Shown here in pieces: positions 18,043-27,626 of a stretch of 45,351 nucleotides of DNA. The notes beneath the pieces were generated by a model. The model was not told where the DNA came from. It made no database searches and saw only the letters and a program-made list of their open reading frames with translations. Position 1 is the first letter of the stretch, and each line of letters opens with the position of its first letter. The DNA is from an uncultured Nitrosomonadales bacterium (GTDB taxonomy: Bacteria; Pseudomonadota; Gammaproteobacteria; Burkholderiales; Gallionellaceae). The stretch is from contig CAIWRI010000134.1 of the NCBI GenBank assembly GCA_903915035.1, forward strand, positions 1 through 45,351, written 5' to 3'. The translations under genes were made by a program, and so were the position numbers.

Positions 18043-18145
18043 TTGTGTCTCCTCGAAGAATGAAGGGACACTATCCCAATGCAGGGAGCATGTCCCTGTT
18101 GTGGGTGTATAGCTGAGCTATTGCCTAGCTACATGGAGGTGATAT

Positions 18146-18223
18146 ATGACTGAAAATTTCTGGAATCGAGACTGTGAAGGCATGCAAAGGCTTCTTTACG
18201 GTTGTAGATTAACGTCCACGTAA
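18146..18223 (+). CDS. 25-residue frame with strong ribosome-binding site, unknown
   Basis: A near-perfect GGAGGTGA at 18135-18142 precedes an ATG by a few bases, and the frame codes for MTENFWNRDCEGMQRLLYGC then RLTST. I do not recognise it. It may be the 5' stump of a larger island gene or a small protein; the rest of 18043-18388 shows nothing I can support. Confidence 0.25.
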   Translation: MTENFWNRDCEGMQRLLYGCRLTST

Positions 18224-18388
18224 AGCAAACAAGTAGGTGCCGCCGAGTAGATGATACAATTCGCCATGTTTCAGTTACCATTGCTCACCCCTTGTCGAAT
18301 ATGATGTTTTAGGCGGTGCGAATCACTTCTTTCAACTTAATCTAACTTGTCTCAAGTACCACTGAAAGTAACCGCACATGTCCAATAA

Positions 18389-18686
18389 ATGGACGCGAGT
18401 CTCGATAAGTACGGCAGTATCGGTGCATCGCCCTATGCGATTGATGTGTGTTCGTTGATGCTGGAAACGAAGCGCGGTGTGTGGGCAGCGCAGCAGCCAA
18501 TCAAACCCAAGGGCGTATCCAAAAAGAAACGTACCATTGGGACAGTAGAATTTCGCTATTTCACCGAAGTGAACGGACGATTCTCACACCTGCTGCCGGT
18601 CAAAGACGACGACGAGATGCCTACGATACTGCATTGATGGAAAAATTGCCAAACAACTTGGCAGAGTAACTCGCCATGAACGATAA
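18389..18686 (+). pseudogene. unrecognised island gene remnant
   Basis: An 82-residue frame (18389-18637) encodes a basic centre (KPKGVSKKKRTIGTVEFRYF) and ends DDDEMPTILH. A second frame, one base out, continues with DGKIAKQLGRVTRHER to a stop at 18684-18686, which looks like the proper tail of the same protein. No ribosome-binding site is visible. I cannot assign a family. Confidence 0.3.
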
Positions 18687-18751
18687 GCTGTTTAATGGCC
18701 GACCCTATAAGACATTAGATATGTAACTATCTGCCTGTCTATTGTGAGAAA

Positions 18752-19726
18752 ATGGCGTCAATGAAATACGCCTATGAAGACCTAAGTGATGCACAGTTTG
18801 AGAGCCTGATTGTGCTCTTGTGTCAGCGCTTGCTTGGAATCTCTGTTCAAGGTTTTGCCAAAGGGCCTGATGGAGGTCGTGATGCCAAGTTCGTAGGGAC
18901 GGCAGAGCTGCATCCGAGCAGGGCAGCACCTTGGGTCGGCACAACCATCATTCAAGCCAAGCACACTAATGGCTACAATCGAAATTTCTCAGAGTCTGAT
19001 TTCTATAGCGCCACGAGCAATAACACTGTGTTTAGCAAGGAAATTCCAAGTATCAAGAAGCTGCGAACTAACAAACAGTTAGATCACTACATGTTTTTTG
19101 CTAATCGACGCTTGGCTGGTAATGCCGAAAGTGAGATATGCACGTATATCTCTAAAGAGTGCGATATTCCCAAGGCGTCGATCTATCTTTGTGGACTGGA
19201 GCAATTGGAAATCTGGCTGAAGACTTTCCCAGACGTGCCAAAGTTGGCCAACCTTGACCCAGTCGATTCGCCACTAATTGTCAGCCCAGATGATCTTGCC
19301 GAAGTCGTACAGGCGATTGCGCGGCAGAAGACAGACGTTTTGGCGGTGCTCGATGCTCCACCAACACTGCGAGTACTTTACGAGCATAAGAACTCACTCA
19401 ATAACATGAGCGACGAATATGCAAAGGAACTGCGTAAGAAATACCTAAAGGAAACAACCCAGATTCGAGCGTTCCTGGCTGCTCCAGAAAATCTTGATCT
19501 GCTGCGCATGTATGAATCGGTGGTCGATGAGTTCCAACTCAAGATCATCGCCAAGCGCAAGGACTACCAGACCTTCGATGAAGTAATGGAGTACTTGGTA
19601 GATTTACTATTCAATCGTGATCCTGTCCTACGCCAGCATGCGCACAAGCGTCTGACACGCGCTGTGCTGTTCTATATGTATTGGAACTGTGATATTGGGG
19701 AGGTTGGTGATGTTAAGACCGACTAA
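18752..19726 (+). CDS. ABC-3C effector: Mrr-like restriction endonuclease-fold protein
   Basis: In three-component ABC (ABC-3C) conflict systems a toxic effector is paired with a small middle component and a DUF2326-type ATPase. The N-terminal domain has a PD-(D/E)XK/Mrr pattern: AKGPDGGRDAKF (D40, D44) and later TTIIQAKHTNG (Q68-x-K70), which places a metal-dependent nuclease site. The remaining 250 residues include a charged, helical C-terminal part (ELRKKYLKETTQIRAFLAAP) that likely binds the partner proteins. Start is ATG 18752, with ATG 18761 (MKYAYEDLSD) equally possible. It overlaps the next gene by 17 bases. Confidence 0.75.
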   Translation: MASMKYAYEDLSDAQFESLIVLLCQRLLGISVQGFAKGPDGGRDAKFVGTAELHPSRAAPWVGTTIIQAKHTNGYNRNFSESDFYSATSNNTVFSKEIPSIKKLRTNKQLDHYMFFANRRLAGNAESEICTYISKECDIPKASIYLCGLEQLEIWLKTFPDVPKLANLDPVDSPLIVSPDDLAEVVQAIARQKTDVLAVLDAPPTLRVLYEHKNSLNNMSDEYAKELRKKYLKETTQIRAFLAAPENLDLLRMYESVVDEFQLKIIAKRKDYQTFDEVMEYLVDLLFNRDPVLRQHAHKRLTRAVLFYMYWNCDIGEVGDVKTD

Positions 19727-19958
19727 ACACTCACATCCTGATCGCACGGTCATCAATGTGTCGCTGCTGTTGCTGGCGCGACTCAAATCGCGTAGGCTCG
19801 ACGACTACGACAGCTTACGCAAATTTGCAAAAAAAGCAGTTATTGGTGGCGATGTGTTATTCCTGCCGGCGCTGAATTTTCTCTACCTATTAGGACTGAT
19901 TGACTATCGCTCCAAGACAGACGCTATTGAGTACGTGGGGCCAAATGAAGCTATCTAG
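19710..19958 (+). CDS. ABC-3C middle component (MC6-like)
   Basis: 82 residues starting MLRPTKHSHPDRTVINVSLL, with the RPTKH-x(2)-P-D-R motif at the N-terminus and a C-terminal winged-helix-like segment (FLPALNFLYLLGLIDY) typical of the small middle component that links effector and ATPase. GGGGAGGTTGGTG directly precedes the chosen ATG. It overlaps the upstream gene by 17 bases and the downstream gene by 14, so the three are translationally coupled. Confidence 0.75.
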   Translation: MLRPTKHSHPDRTVINVSLLLLARLKSRRLDDYDSLRKFAKKAVIGGDVLFLPALNFLYLLGLIDYRSKTDAIEYVGPNEAI

Positions 19959-21741
19959 ACTTTATTCCAACAAGCCGGACTTGTTTGAGCCCGTGGATTT
20001 CGTGTCGGGTCTGAATGTTGTAATGGCCGAAATCCGTCTTCCTGAAAATCGGAACAAAGACACACATAACCTCGGTAAGACCACGCTTGGGCGTCTGCTC
20101 GATTTCGGTTTTCTATCTGGACGTGATGCAAAATTTTTCTTGTTCAAGCACATCGATCTATTTAAAGACTTCGTTTTTTTTCTCGAAATCGAACTGATGG
20201 ACGCCTCATATGTCACTGTCCGCCGTAGCGTAGAGGAAGCGAGTAAGATCAGCTTCAAGAAGCACGAGGCAAGCCATCAAGATTTTACGTCGTTACCCAC
20301 TGCCGACTGGGATCACCGTGATATGCCGTTCGAGCGTGCTCGCGACATGTTGGACAGCCTACTTGACTGGCGTGAGCTAAGATCTTGGTCCTACCGCAAA
20401 TGTCTAGGCTACCAACTTCGCTCACAGGACGATTATCGTGATGTATTCCATTTGAGCAGATTTGCCGCCGGACATGCTGACTGGAAGCCTTTTCTCGCGC
20501 ACATTTTGGGCTTCGATGCTCAGTTGATCTCCTCACACTACGAAAAAGAAGATCAGCTCAAAAAAAAGGAGGCGACAGCGCAGACCATCAAGAACGAGTT
20601 GGGTGGTTCAGTCGAGGACATCAGTAAAATAGAAGGTATCTTGTTGCTCAAGCAACAAGAGGCAGATAAGAAGCAGAAGCTGCTCGATGCTTTCGATTTT
20701 CGCGCTCAGGACAAGGATCGGACGAAGCAATTAGTCGATGTGATCGACGAGGGTATCGCTTCCCTGAATGTCGAACGCTATTCATTGAACCAGAACAAGA
20801 AGAAGATCCTCGCTTCACTTGAAGAAGACCAGATTCTGTTCAACCCAGACGAAGCGCAGCGGCTTTTTGAGGAAGCTGGTGTGCTTTTCAACGGCCAGAT
20901 AAAGAAGGACTTCCAGCAATTAATTGCCTTCAATCGAGCGATTACGGACGAGCGCCGCAGATACCTCCAGGAAGATCGCAGCGAAGTCGAAGCGGAACTG
21001 AAGCGCGTTAATGCTGAGCTCAACGTCTTGGGAAAACGACGCGCCGATACATTGTCGTTCCTGAGCGGTACTGATGTGTTTACCAAATATAAGCAAGTCT
21101 CCGACGATATGGTGATATTGCGTGCAGACATTACCTCGTTGGAGCGCCAAAAAGGTTTTCTTCATCGTTTGCAGGTTTTGCGCACTGATATTCGTGCTTT
21201 AACCGAAGAGAAAGGTCACTTGCAGACGCAGATTGAAGCCGATGTTGAGCAACAAAACTCAGACAAGACCAGCCTTTTTTCTTCGATCCGGCTGTTCTTC
21301 AGCGAGATCGTTGAGGATGTGATTGACCGCAAGGCTTTGCTCAGCGTTTCGCCGAACCAGTTGGGGCACTTGGAGTTCAAGGCTGAGATTCTTGACGAGT
21401 CAGGAAATGCCACAAGTGCAGACTTGGGTCACACTTACCGCAAGCTGCTGTGTATTGCCTTTGATATGGCGGTGCTGCGTGCTCACCTCAATGACAAGTT
21501 TCCACGCTTTGTCTATCATGATGGTGTGTTTGAATCGCTTGATGACCGCAAGAAGGAAAACCTGTTAGCGGTTATCCGTCGATATGCGGACCTTGGAATT
21601 CAGCCTGTAATTACTCTGATTGACTCTGATTTGCCGAATCGTAATGAGAAAGCTGATTTGGTATTTAACGAGAATGAGATTGTGTTGACCCTGCACGATG
21701 AAGATGAACGGGGAAGATTACTTAAGATCCGTGCTTGGTAG
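19945..21741 (+). CDS. ABC-3C ATPase (DUF2326, SMC/Rad50-like)
   Basis: A 598-residue ABC-type ATPase that presumably senses DNA or invading nucleoprotein and controls the nuclease. The N-terminus has a Walker A variant HNLGKTTLGRLLDF; a long central coiled coil (about residues 210-430, EEDQLKKKEATAQTIKNEL and onward) separates it from the C-terminal ATPase half with FPRFVYHDGVFESLDDRKKE, corresponding to Walker B/D-loop, and GIQPVITLIDSDLP. I start at ATG 19945 (MKLSRLYSNKPDLFEPV); earlier codons belong to the upstream gene's overlap. Only 21 bases separate it from brxA, so the module is cotranscribed with BREX. Confidence 0.82.
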   Translation: MKLSRLYSNKPDLFEPVDFVSGLNVVMAEIRLPENRNKDTHNLGKTTLGRLLDFGFLSGRDAKFFLFKHIDLFKDFVFFLEIELMDASYVTVRRSVEEASKISFKKHEASHQDFTSLPTADWDHRDMPFERARDMLDSLLDWRELRSWSYRKCLGYQLRSQDDYRDVFHLSRFAAGHADWKPFLAHILGFDAQLISSHYEKEDQLKKKEATAQTIKNELGGSVEDISKIEGILLLKQQEADKKQKLLDAFDFRAQDKDRTKQLVDVIDEGIASLNVERYSLNQNKKKILASLEEDQILFNPDEAQRLFEEAGVLFNGQIKKDFQQLIAFNRAITDERRRYLQEDRSEVEAELKRVNAELNVLGKRRADTLSFLSGTDVFTKYKQVSDDMVILRADITSLERQKGFLHRLQVLRTDIRALTEEKGHLQTQIEADVEQQNSDKTSLFSSIRLFFSEIVEDVIDRKALLSVSPNQLGHLEFKAEILDESGNATSADLGHTYRKLLCIAFDMAVLRAHLNDKFPRFVYHDGVFESLDDRKKENLLAVIRRYADLGIQPVITLIDSDLPNRNEKADLVFNENEIVLTLHDEDERGRLLKIRAW

Positions 21742-21762
21742 CGGGAAAAAATAACGACATCA

Positions 21763-22377
21763 ATGGCATCAACCAAATACAGCATGTCCTTTACGACTGG
21801 CGGCCTACTCTCACAGGAATCGGAGAGGGTCGCACGTCTGTACCTGGAGCTTGGTGATTGGGTTCTTGTTCGTAATAGCGCCTTGGAAATGGGACTCATG
21901 CAGACGCGCATGCTAAGTTCTGCCAAGCGTATCTATCGAGAAGTATCCGCACGCCTTCAAACCTTAACCGATGAAGAAATCGAGATGCTGGTTAATGGTG
22001 GTGAACAGCAGCGTCCCCACCTGCTCTGGTTGGCGGTTTGCTGCCGATATTCATTTATCCGTGATTTTTTCGTTGAAATCCTTCGCGAGCGGTTTCTGAC
22101 CCTACGTCACGAAATTGCCAATGAAGACTTCGACACATTTTTTAATGCAAAATCCGAGTGGCATCATGAACTGAATACAATCACAACGGGCACGAGAACC
22201 AAGTTACGTCAGAATCTTTTTCGCATGTTGCGCGAGGCAGAATACATAAGCCTGTCCAATCGGATACAGCCTATGGTACTCACCCCACAGCTAGCTCAGA
22301 TGGTGTTGCGCAGAGGTGCCGATGCACTTTACCTTTATCCCACACTTGATTTCGAACCTAACCGGAGGGCGCAATAA
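21763..22377 (+). CDS. brxA: BREX protein BrxA (DUF1819)
   Basis: First gene of a type I BREX phage-resistance operon. BrxA is a small, mostly helical protein of the DUF1819 family, which has been reported to bind DNA. Residues 1-60 (SFTTGGLLSQESERVARLYL ... GLMQTRMLSSAKRIYREVSA) and PHLLWLAVCCRYSFIRDFFV match the family. Its 204 residues are typical. The stop TAA shares its last base with the brxB ATG. There is no BrxR-type WYL regulator upstream; that place is taken by the ABC-3C module. Confidence 0.92.
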   Translation: MASTKYSMSFTTGGLLSQESERVARLYLELGDWVLVRNSALEMGLMQTRMLSSAKRIYREVSARLQTLTDEEIEMLVNGGEQQRPHLLWLAVCCRYSFIRDFFVEILRERFLTLRHEIANEDFDTFFNAKSEWHHELNTITTGTRTKLRQNLFRMLREAEYISLSNRIQPMVLTPQLAQMVLRRGADALYLYPTLDFEPNRRAQ

Positions 22378-22985
22378 TGGTTGAATGGACAGCGCGTTCT
22401 TCGCAGGAAAAATTTCAGCATCTGTTAGCTGTCATCAGCAGCACTCGCTTCCTTAAAATGCAGAGTTTGAACAATGAAATTCCGTTCTACATCTGCCCGT
22501 ACAAACCGCAAGATGCCGTTGAAATGGAACGTCTTCAACAACAATTGAGAAATAAGCTAGACCAGTCTGGTATCCGTGTTCTGAATATCAATCTGTATGA
22601 TTTATCGATTGATCACCTGAAGAGCGAAGGCGATTGGGAATTTTATGTGCGCAATGAGCCGAGCATGCCCAAAGATGATCTGCTAAAAGAGTTACAGTCC
22701 ATGCTGGATGTTGAGTCCGTTATTATTCCTGCCATTTCGGCAAAAATGGCTGAGGATGAATTTGATGTGATGTTTATCTGTGGGGTTGGCGAGGTTTTTC
22801 CGTTTATTCGTTCACATAACGTATTGAATAACTTGCAAAAAGCAGCGAAACAGAAACCTACCGTGATGTTTTTTCCCGGTGAATATACCCATTCTCTTGA
22901 GGGTGGCGCGGCGCTTGAGCTGTTTGGTCGATTAAGAGATGACAAGTATTACCGTGCATTCAATATTGCCGATACGGCAATTTAA
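22377..22985 (+). CDS. brxB: BREX protein BrxB (DUF1788)
   Basis: A 202-residue DUF1788 protein found in nearly all type I BREX operons. Visible family features: RFLKMQSLNNEIPFYICPYK near the N-terminus, and the Rossmann-like C-terminal half EFDVMFICGVGEVFPFIRSH ... KPTVMFFPGEYT. Its biochemical role is not established. GGAGGG precedes the start, and it is coupled to brxA by a one-base stop/start overlap. Confidence 0.93.
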   Translation: MVEWTARSSQEKFQHLLAVISSTRFLKMQSLNNEIPFYICPYKPQDAVEMERLQQQLRNKLDQSGIRVLNINLYDLSIDHLKSEGDWEFYVRNEPSMPKDDLLKELQSMLDVESVIIPAISAKMAEDEFDVMFICGVGEVFPFIRSHNVLNNLQKAAKQKPTVMFFPGEYTHSLEGGAALELFGRLRDDKYYRAFNIADTAI

Positions 22986-23000
22986 AGCGAGAAAAACCTG

Positions 23001-26000
23001 ATGAATCTAATAGCGATTTTCAAAAAACCGGTAAATCGTACGATTGAAGGTGTGATCAAAGCCGATGACGAAGCAGGTCTGCGCGTTGAGCTTGAGGAAT
23101 ATGTTCTTACCAAAGAAGTTGAAAAACGTATTGAAGATTTCCTTTATGCCTACAATAAATATGAAGGTGCAAATGGTGTCTGGATATCGGGTTTCTTCGG
23201 TTCAGGTAAATCACATCTGCTCAAGATGCTGGCTTTGCTTCTTGAGAATCGTGCAATCGATGGTGTGCCGGCTTTGGATCTGTTTGTTGCCAAATGCGAT
23301 GACAACGAGGTGCTGCGCGCCGATTTGAAACGCGCCGCAGCCTTTCCATCAAAAAGCATTCTGTTCAATATCGATCAAAAAGCCGACGTCATCAGCAAGA
23401 CGCAGATTGATGCGCTGCTGGCTGTGTTCGTCAAAGTCTTCGATGAGTCATGCGGCTATTACGGCAAGCAGCCCTACATCGCGCAATTTGAGCGCGAACT
23501 TGAGCGTGAAGGCATGCTTGAGGGCTTCAAACAACATTTTGCTACGCTAGCCAAAAATGATTGGGATTGGGGAAGAGCGCGTCCGACACGGGTCGAAAGT
23601 TTCGTAGATCAAGCCTATAGCAAGATCACCGGACAGACCGTTGTTGGTGTGCTGGATAAGTTTCGCGCCGACTACCGTTTGTCGATTGAGGATTTTGCCA
23701 ATCAGGTGAAAGCGTATATTGATGCGCAAGCACATGGATTCCGGCTTAATTTCTTTGTTGATGAAGTGGGTCAGTACATCGCGGGGAACACCAAGCTGAT
23801 GACCAATCTGCAAACCATTGCGGAAAGTCTGGCTACGAAATGCAAGGGGCAGGCTTGGGTTATCGTCACGGCGCAAGAGGAAATGTCCAGCATCATTGGA
23901 GAAATGAGCACCAAAGAGAGTAATGACTTCACGAAAATTCAGGCGCGTTTTGCTAACCGCATGAAGCTCACCAGTGCGGACGTGGCTGAGGTTATCCAGA
24001 AGCGATTGCTGCTCAAGGATGATACGGGCATCGGTTTGTTGTCCGATGTGTATCATCTGCAATCGAATAACTTCAAGACCTTGTTTGATTTTGCTGATGG
24101 CTCGCAATCCTACAAAAATTTTAAGGATCGAGATCACTTCATTCATTGCTACCCGTTCATTCCTTACCAGTTTTCCCTGTTTCAAACGTCTATCCAAAGC
24201 TTGTCTATGCACAGTGGCTTTGAAGGAAAGCACAGTTCAGTGGGTGAGCGTTCCATGCTCGGGGTCTTTCAGCAAGTCGCGATTCAGATCGGCGAACATG
24301 AGGTAGGGCAACTCGCCACGTTCGATTTGATGTTCGAAGGGATACGCACGGCTCTCAAATCACATATTCAGAGAGCGATCATCCAGGCAGAAAATCACCT
24401 TGAGAGTCCTTTTGCCATCAAGGTGCTGAAGGCGCTTTTTCTGGTGAAATATGTAAAGGAATTCAAGCCCACGCTGCGGAATATGTGCGTACTGATGCTG
24501 GAGGGTTTCGATCAGGATATGTCGCAACTGCGCAAGCGCGTAGAGGATGCCTTAAATGTGCTGGAGCAACAAACCTATATTCAACGTAATGGTGAGTTCT
24601 ACGAGTACCTCACTGACGAAGAAAAGGACGTCGAGCAGGAAATTAAAAACACCGAGGTCGAAACGGCTGATGTGGCAGCTGAGCTGGATAAAATCATCTT
24701 TGACCACATAATCAAGAATCGAAAAATCCGCTTCGACACCAATGGACAGGACTATCCATACTCCCGTAAGCTGGATGATCGTCTGCAAGGTCGTGAATAC
24801 GAACTGGCCATTCATGTTGTCAGCCCTTTTCATGAGAATGTAGCCAGTGAAACGACGCTGCGCATGCAAAGCATGGGGCGTGATGAGCTGCTCGTCATCA
24901 TGCCGCAAGAAGACCGGCTAGTCCGCGACTTGTTGATGTACAAGCGTACTGAGAAGTACATCCGGCAAAATGTGTCGGTCACTCAGCAGGAGAATGTCAA
25001 ACGCATTCTGACAGACAAGGGCTTTCAGAATCAGGAACGTCATCGTGAATTACAGGCGATGTTGCAATCGCTGCTTGGTAAATCCAAGCTCATTATTTCC
25101 GGTGGTGACGTTGAGGTCAGCTCCGAGGATGCGCAATCACGCATTACGAAAGGTTTTCATGACCTGATCCAGCGTGTCTATCCGAATTTGCGGATGTTGC
25201 GCGGCTTTAATTACACCGAGAATGATGTTGGAAAATTCCTCAAACATGCTCAGGAAGGCTTGTTCGGCAACGATGGCACGTCACTCGCCGAGTCTGAACA
25301 GGAAATGCTTTCCTTCCTGCAAAGCAATAATCGTGGCGGAGTCAGAACTACCCTTAAGGGGCTGATTGAAAAATTTGAGCGCAAACCCTATGGATGGTAT
25401 TTCGCAGCGGTACTTTGTACCCTGGCGCACCTGTGTGCCAGAGGAAAGATCGAAGTTTGTATTGATGGTAATGTTCTGGAAGATGACGCACTGGAAAAAG
25501 CACTGCGCAATACGGCCGCTCATGGCAACGTAGTGCTTGAGCCTCAAGTCGACTTCACTGCCTCGCAGGTACGTGCGCTCAAAGAGTTTTATGCCGATTT
25601 CTTTGATACGCCCGCAGGATCGGGTGAGCCAAAGGCGCTCGGCAAGGAGTCTGAGGCTGCATTCAAACAGCTTGTGATTGATCTGAATGAATTGCTTGTG
25701 CAATCTGCGCAATACCCATTTTTGACGGCGCTTAAACCGGCAATCGAGACCCTTAAGGAAATTTCCGCAAAGCCTTATACCTGGCATCTCACCGAACTGA
25801 TCCGGCAGGAAAATGCACTATTGAACCTGAAAGAAAAGGTCAGCGATCCGATTCGCAAGTTCATGGCAGGGGCTCAGAAAGAAATTTTTAACGACACCAG
25901 AATATTCGTCCAGAGCCAGGAGCCCAATTTCGCCTATATCGAAGGGGATGAGGCAGTACAGATAACCGGTGTGCTCACTGATCCCGATTGCTATAAAGGC

Positions 26001-26552
26001 AATCGGATGCAACAGCTTAAAACGCTAGTCGATTCTCTACAGGGTAAAATCAACGCTCAAATCGCGGCTGAAATTGCAACGGCCACAACCTCTGTCGTCA
26101 TGTTGGAGCAACGTCTGCGCAATATGAACGAATTCGCGTTATTAAGCGCGGAGCAGCAAACTCAGATCACTCAGCCGTTTGTCGAGTTCGCTTCCAGGAT
26201 TGCACCGCAAAAACTGATCGCGGTGATCCGTGATTTGCATCGTCGTTTTGAAGAGGAAGGCTATTCGCGATTGTTGTCACAGCTGGGAAGTCTGTCGCGT
26301 CCTGTGCCTACACCACCAATAAAGCCGATTGAAACCGCGCCAGTACCAACCTCTTCTGGCACTCATCCCTTGAACCCGCCGGAGATTATTAAGCCAGCGG
26401 CTTCTAAGATTGATTACATCAGCAGTCGCAATATTCCTGTGGCGTTCGACAAGGCATGGCTGGCGGATGAAAACGATGTAGAAAATTACCTCGAATCCAT
26501 GCGTAAAGCCCTGCTCAAGGCGATTCGCGATGGTAAACGAGTCCAAATTTAA
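23001..26552 (+). CDS. brxC: BREX protein BrxC (P-loop ATPase)
   Basis: A large 1183-residue AAA-type ATPase essential in BREX. Walker A is WISGFFGSGKSHLLKML (K70) near the N-terminus; LNFFVDEVGQYIAGNTKLM supplies Walker B, followed by WVIVTAQEEM (sensor I). The remaining 800 residues carry helical and coiled-coil segments, including EEKDVEQEIKNTEVETADVA, and a proline-rich linker near residue 1100 (PVPTPPIKPIETAPVP). The C-terminal motif after the linker (ARNIPVAFDKAWL-like) is a common BrxC tail. Full length, no frameshift. The downstream gene starts after 10 bases. Confidence 0.95.
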   Translation: MNLIAIFKKPVNRTIEGVIKADDEAGLRVELEEYVLTKEVEKRIEDFLYAYNKYEGANGVWISGFFGSGKSHLLKMLALLLENRAIDGVPALDLFVAKCDDNEVLRADLKRAAAFPSKSILFNIDQKADVISKTQIDALLAVFVKVFDESCGYYGKQPYIAQFERELEREGMLEGFKQHFATLAKNDWDWGRARPTRVESFVDQAYSKITGQTVVGVLDKFRADYRLSIEDFANQVKAYIDAQAHGFRLNFFVDEVGQYIAGNTKLMTNLQTIAESLATKCKGQAWVIVTAQEEMSSIIGEMSTKESNDFTKIQARFANRMKLTSADVAEVIQKRLLLKDDTGIGLLSDVYHLQSNNFKTLFDFADGSQSYKNFKDRDHFIHCYPFIPYQFSLFQTSIQSLSMHSGFEGKHSSVGERSMLGVFQQVAIQIGEHEVGQLATFDLMFEGIRTALKSHIQRAIIQAENHLESPFAIKVLKALFLVKYVKEFKPTLRNMCVLMLEGFDQDMSQLRKRVEDALNVLEQQTYIQRNGEFYEYLTDEEKDVEQEIKNTEVETADVAAELDKIIFDHIIKNRKIRFDTNGQDYPYSRKLDDRLQGREYELAIHVVSPFHENVASETTLRMQSMGRDELLVIMPQEDRLVRDLLMYKRTEKYIRQNVSVTQQENVKRILTDKGFQNQERHRELQAMLQSLLGKSKLIISGGDVEVSSEDAQSRITKGFHDLIQRVYPNLRMLRGFNYTENDVGKFLKHAQEGLFGNDGTSLAESEQEMLSFLQSNNRGGVRTTLKGLIEKFERKPYGWYFAAVLCTLAHLCARGKIEVCIDGNVLEDDALEKALRNTAAHGNVVLEPQVDFTASQVRALKEFYADFFDTPAGSGEPKALGKESEAAFKQLVIDLNELLVQSAQYPFLTALKPAIETLKEISAKPYTWHLTELIRQENALLNLKEKVSDPIRKFMAGAQKEIFNDTRIFVQSQEPNFAYIEGDEAVQITGVLTDPDCYKGNRMQQLKTLVDSLQGKINAQIAAEIATATTSVVMLEQRLRNMNEFALLSAEQQTQITQPFVEFASRIAPQKLIAVIRDLHRRFEEEGYSRLLSQLGSLSRPVPTPPIKPIETAPVPTSSGTHPLNPPEIIKPAASKIDYISSRNIPVAFDKAWLADENDVENYLESMRKALLKAIRDGKRVQI

Positions 26553-26562
26553 GGGGCAATAA

Positions 26563-27624
26563 ATGAACAACATTATCACCCAGTTGCAACTGACCAATTT
26601 CACCAAGTTCAGTGATTTGACAATCGATTTTTCACCAAGGATAAATGTGATAATTGGTGAAAATAGCTCAGGAAAAACGCATCTTCTCAAAGCCGCCTAT
26701 GCACTTTGCACGGGGCGCAGCAGCTTTAAAAACGATGCCAAAATTGATGACGACGACCTGAGTAACGCTGTGACAGCCAAGCTACTCAAGGTATTCATGC
26801 CTCTAGATGGCAGGCTGGGGAATATACGGCGGCATGGTGCGGGCAACTCTGGTAATGCTCAGTTACAGGCTGAGTTCGCGTCAGACAAAAAGGTTCGCCT
26901 GAGTTTTCACACCAACTCAAAATCGGTTGTTATGCAAGATCGGACCGCCTACGCACAAATTCTCCCCGCATCGGTTTATATCCCGACCAAGGAAGTTCTG
27001 TCCATCATGGAAGGACTCCCCAGTCTGTACACAAAATTCGCTCTTTCCTTTGATCAAACCTACGCAGATATTTTTGCGTGGCTGGAATTGCCACCCGCTC
27101 GCCCAGAGCAAATTGTTGGCAGGACTCGATGGGCAATGGAAGAAATCGAGAAAAGGATAGGTGGTAGATTCATTTTTCACGGTGGTGGCCGCGTTACTTT
27201 CAAAGCTGGCGACGACGAGTATTCAGCGAATGACATGGCTGAAGGATTCCGCAAAGCAGGCATGTTGCTGCGTTTGTTAGAAACCACCGCCATTCAGCCT
27301 GGTATTTCTGGCCCTCTGTTTTGGGATGAGCCTGAAACCAACATGAATCCAAAGCTGATACGATTGCTTGTAGATATTGTGTTAGAAATGTCTCGCATGG
27401 ATCAACAAATTATTATCGCCACCCATGATTATGTGATGCTCAAATGGTTTGACCTGTGTGCGCAAAAAACAGATCAGATTCGCTTTCATACCTTACTTCA
27501 AAACGAATCTACTGGTGAAATTACTGTTGAAAGCGTTGACAGCTTTAGTGAGATTAGGCCAAACGCCATCTCCAATACGTACGCTGAGCTATATGACGAA
27601 GATGTGAAAAGGGCTTTGGGTTGA
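26563..27624 (+). CDS. AAA-family ATPase, BREX cargo
   Basis: A 353-residue ABC/OLD-like ATPase with N-terminal LQLTNFTKFSDLTIDF and Walker A GENSSGKT (residues 32-39), then Walker B FWDEPETNMNPK (D255, E256) and the switch histidine in IIIATHDYVMLKWF. No TOPRIM or other catalytic domain is fused. It lies between brxC and pglX, where core BREX operons have no gene, and only two bases separate it from the next gene, so the two form a pair. A sensor ATPase for the neighbouring putative nuclease is the simplest reading. It is not an obvious PARIS, Gabija or Septu ATPase by layout. Confidence 0.75.
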   Translation: MNNIITQLQLTNFTKFSDLTIDFSPRINVIIGENSSGKTHLLKAAYALCTGRSSFKNDAKIDDDDLSNAVTAKLLKVFMPLDGRLGNIRRHGAGNSGNAQLQAEFASDKKVRLSFHTNSKSVVMQDRTAYAQILPASVYIPTKEVLSIMEGLPSLYTKFALSFDQTYADIFAWLELPPARPEQIVGRTRWAMEEIEKRIGGRFIFHGGGRVTFKAGDDEYSANDMAEGFRKAGMLLRLLETTAIQPGISGPLFWDEPETNMNPKLIRLLVDIVLEMSRMDQQIIIATHDYVMLKWFDLCAQKTDQIRFHTLLQNESTGEITVESVDSFSEIRPNAISNTYAELYDEDVKRALG

Positions 27625-27626
27625 TT

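Noticed and set aside
23547-24233. 228-residue minus-strand frame inside brxC
   Set aside because: Antisense to an intact, clearly conserved ATPase; composition is typical of a shadow frame.
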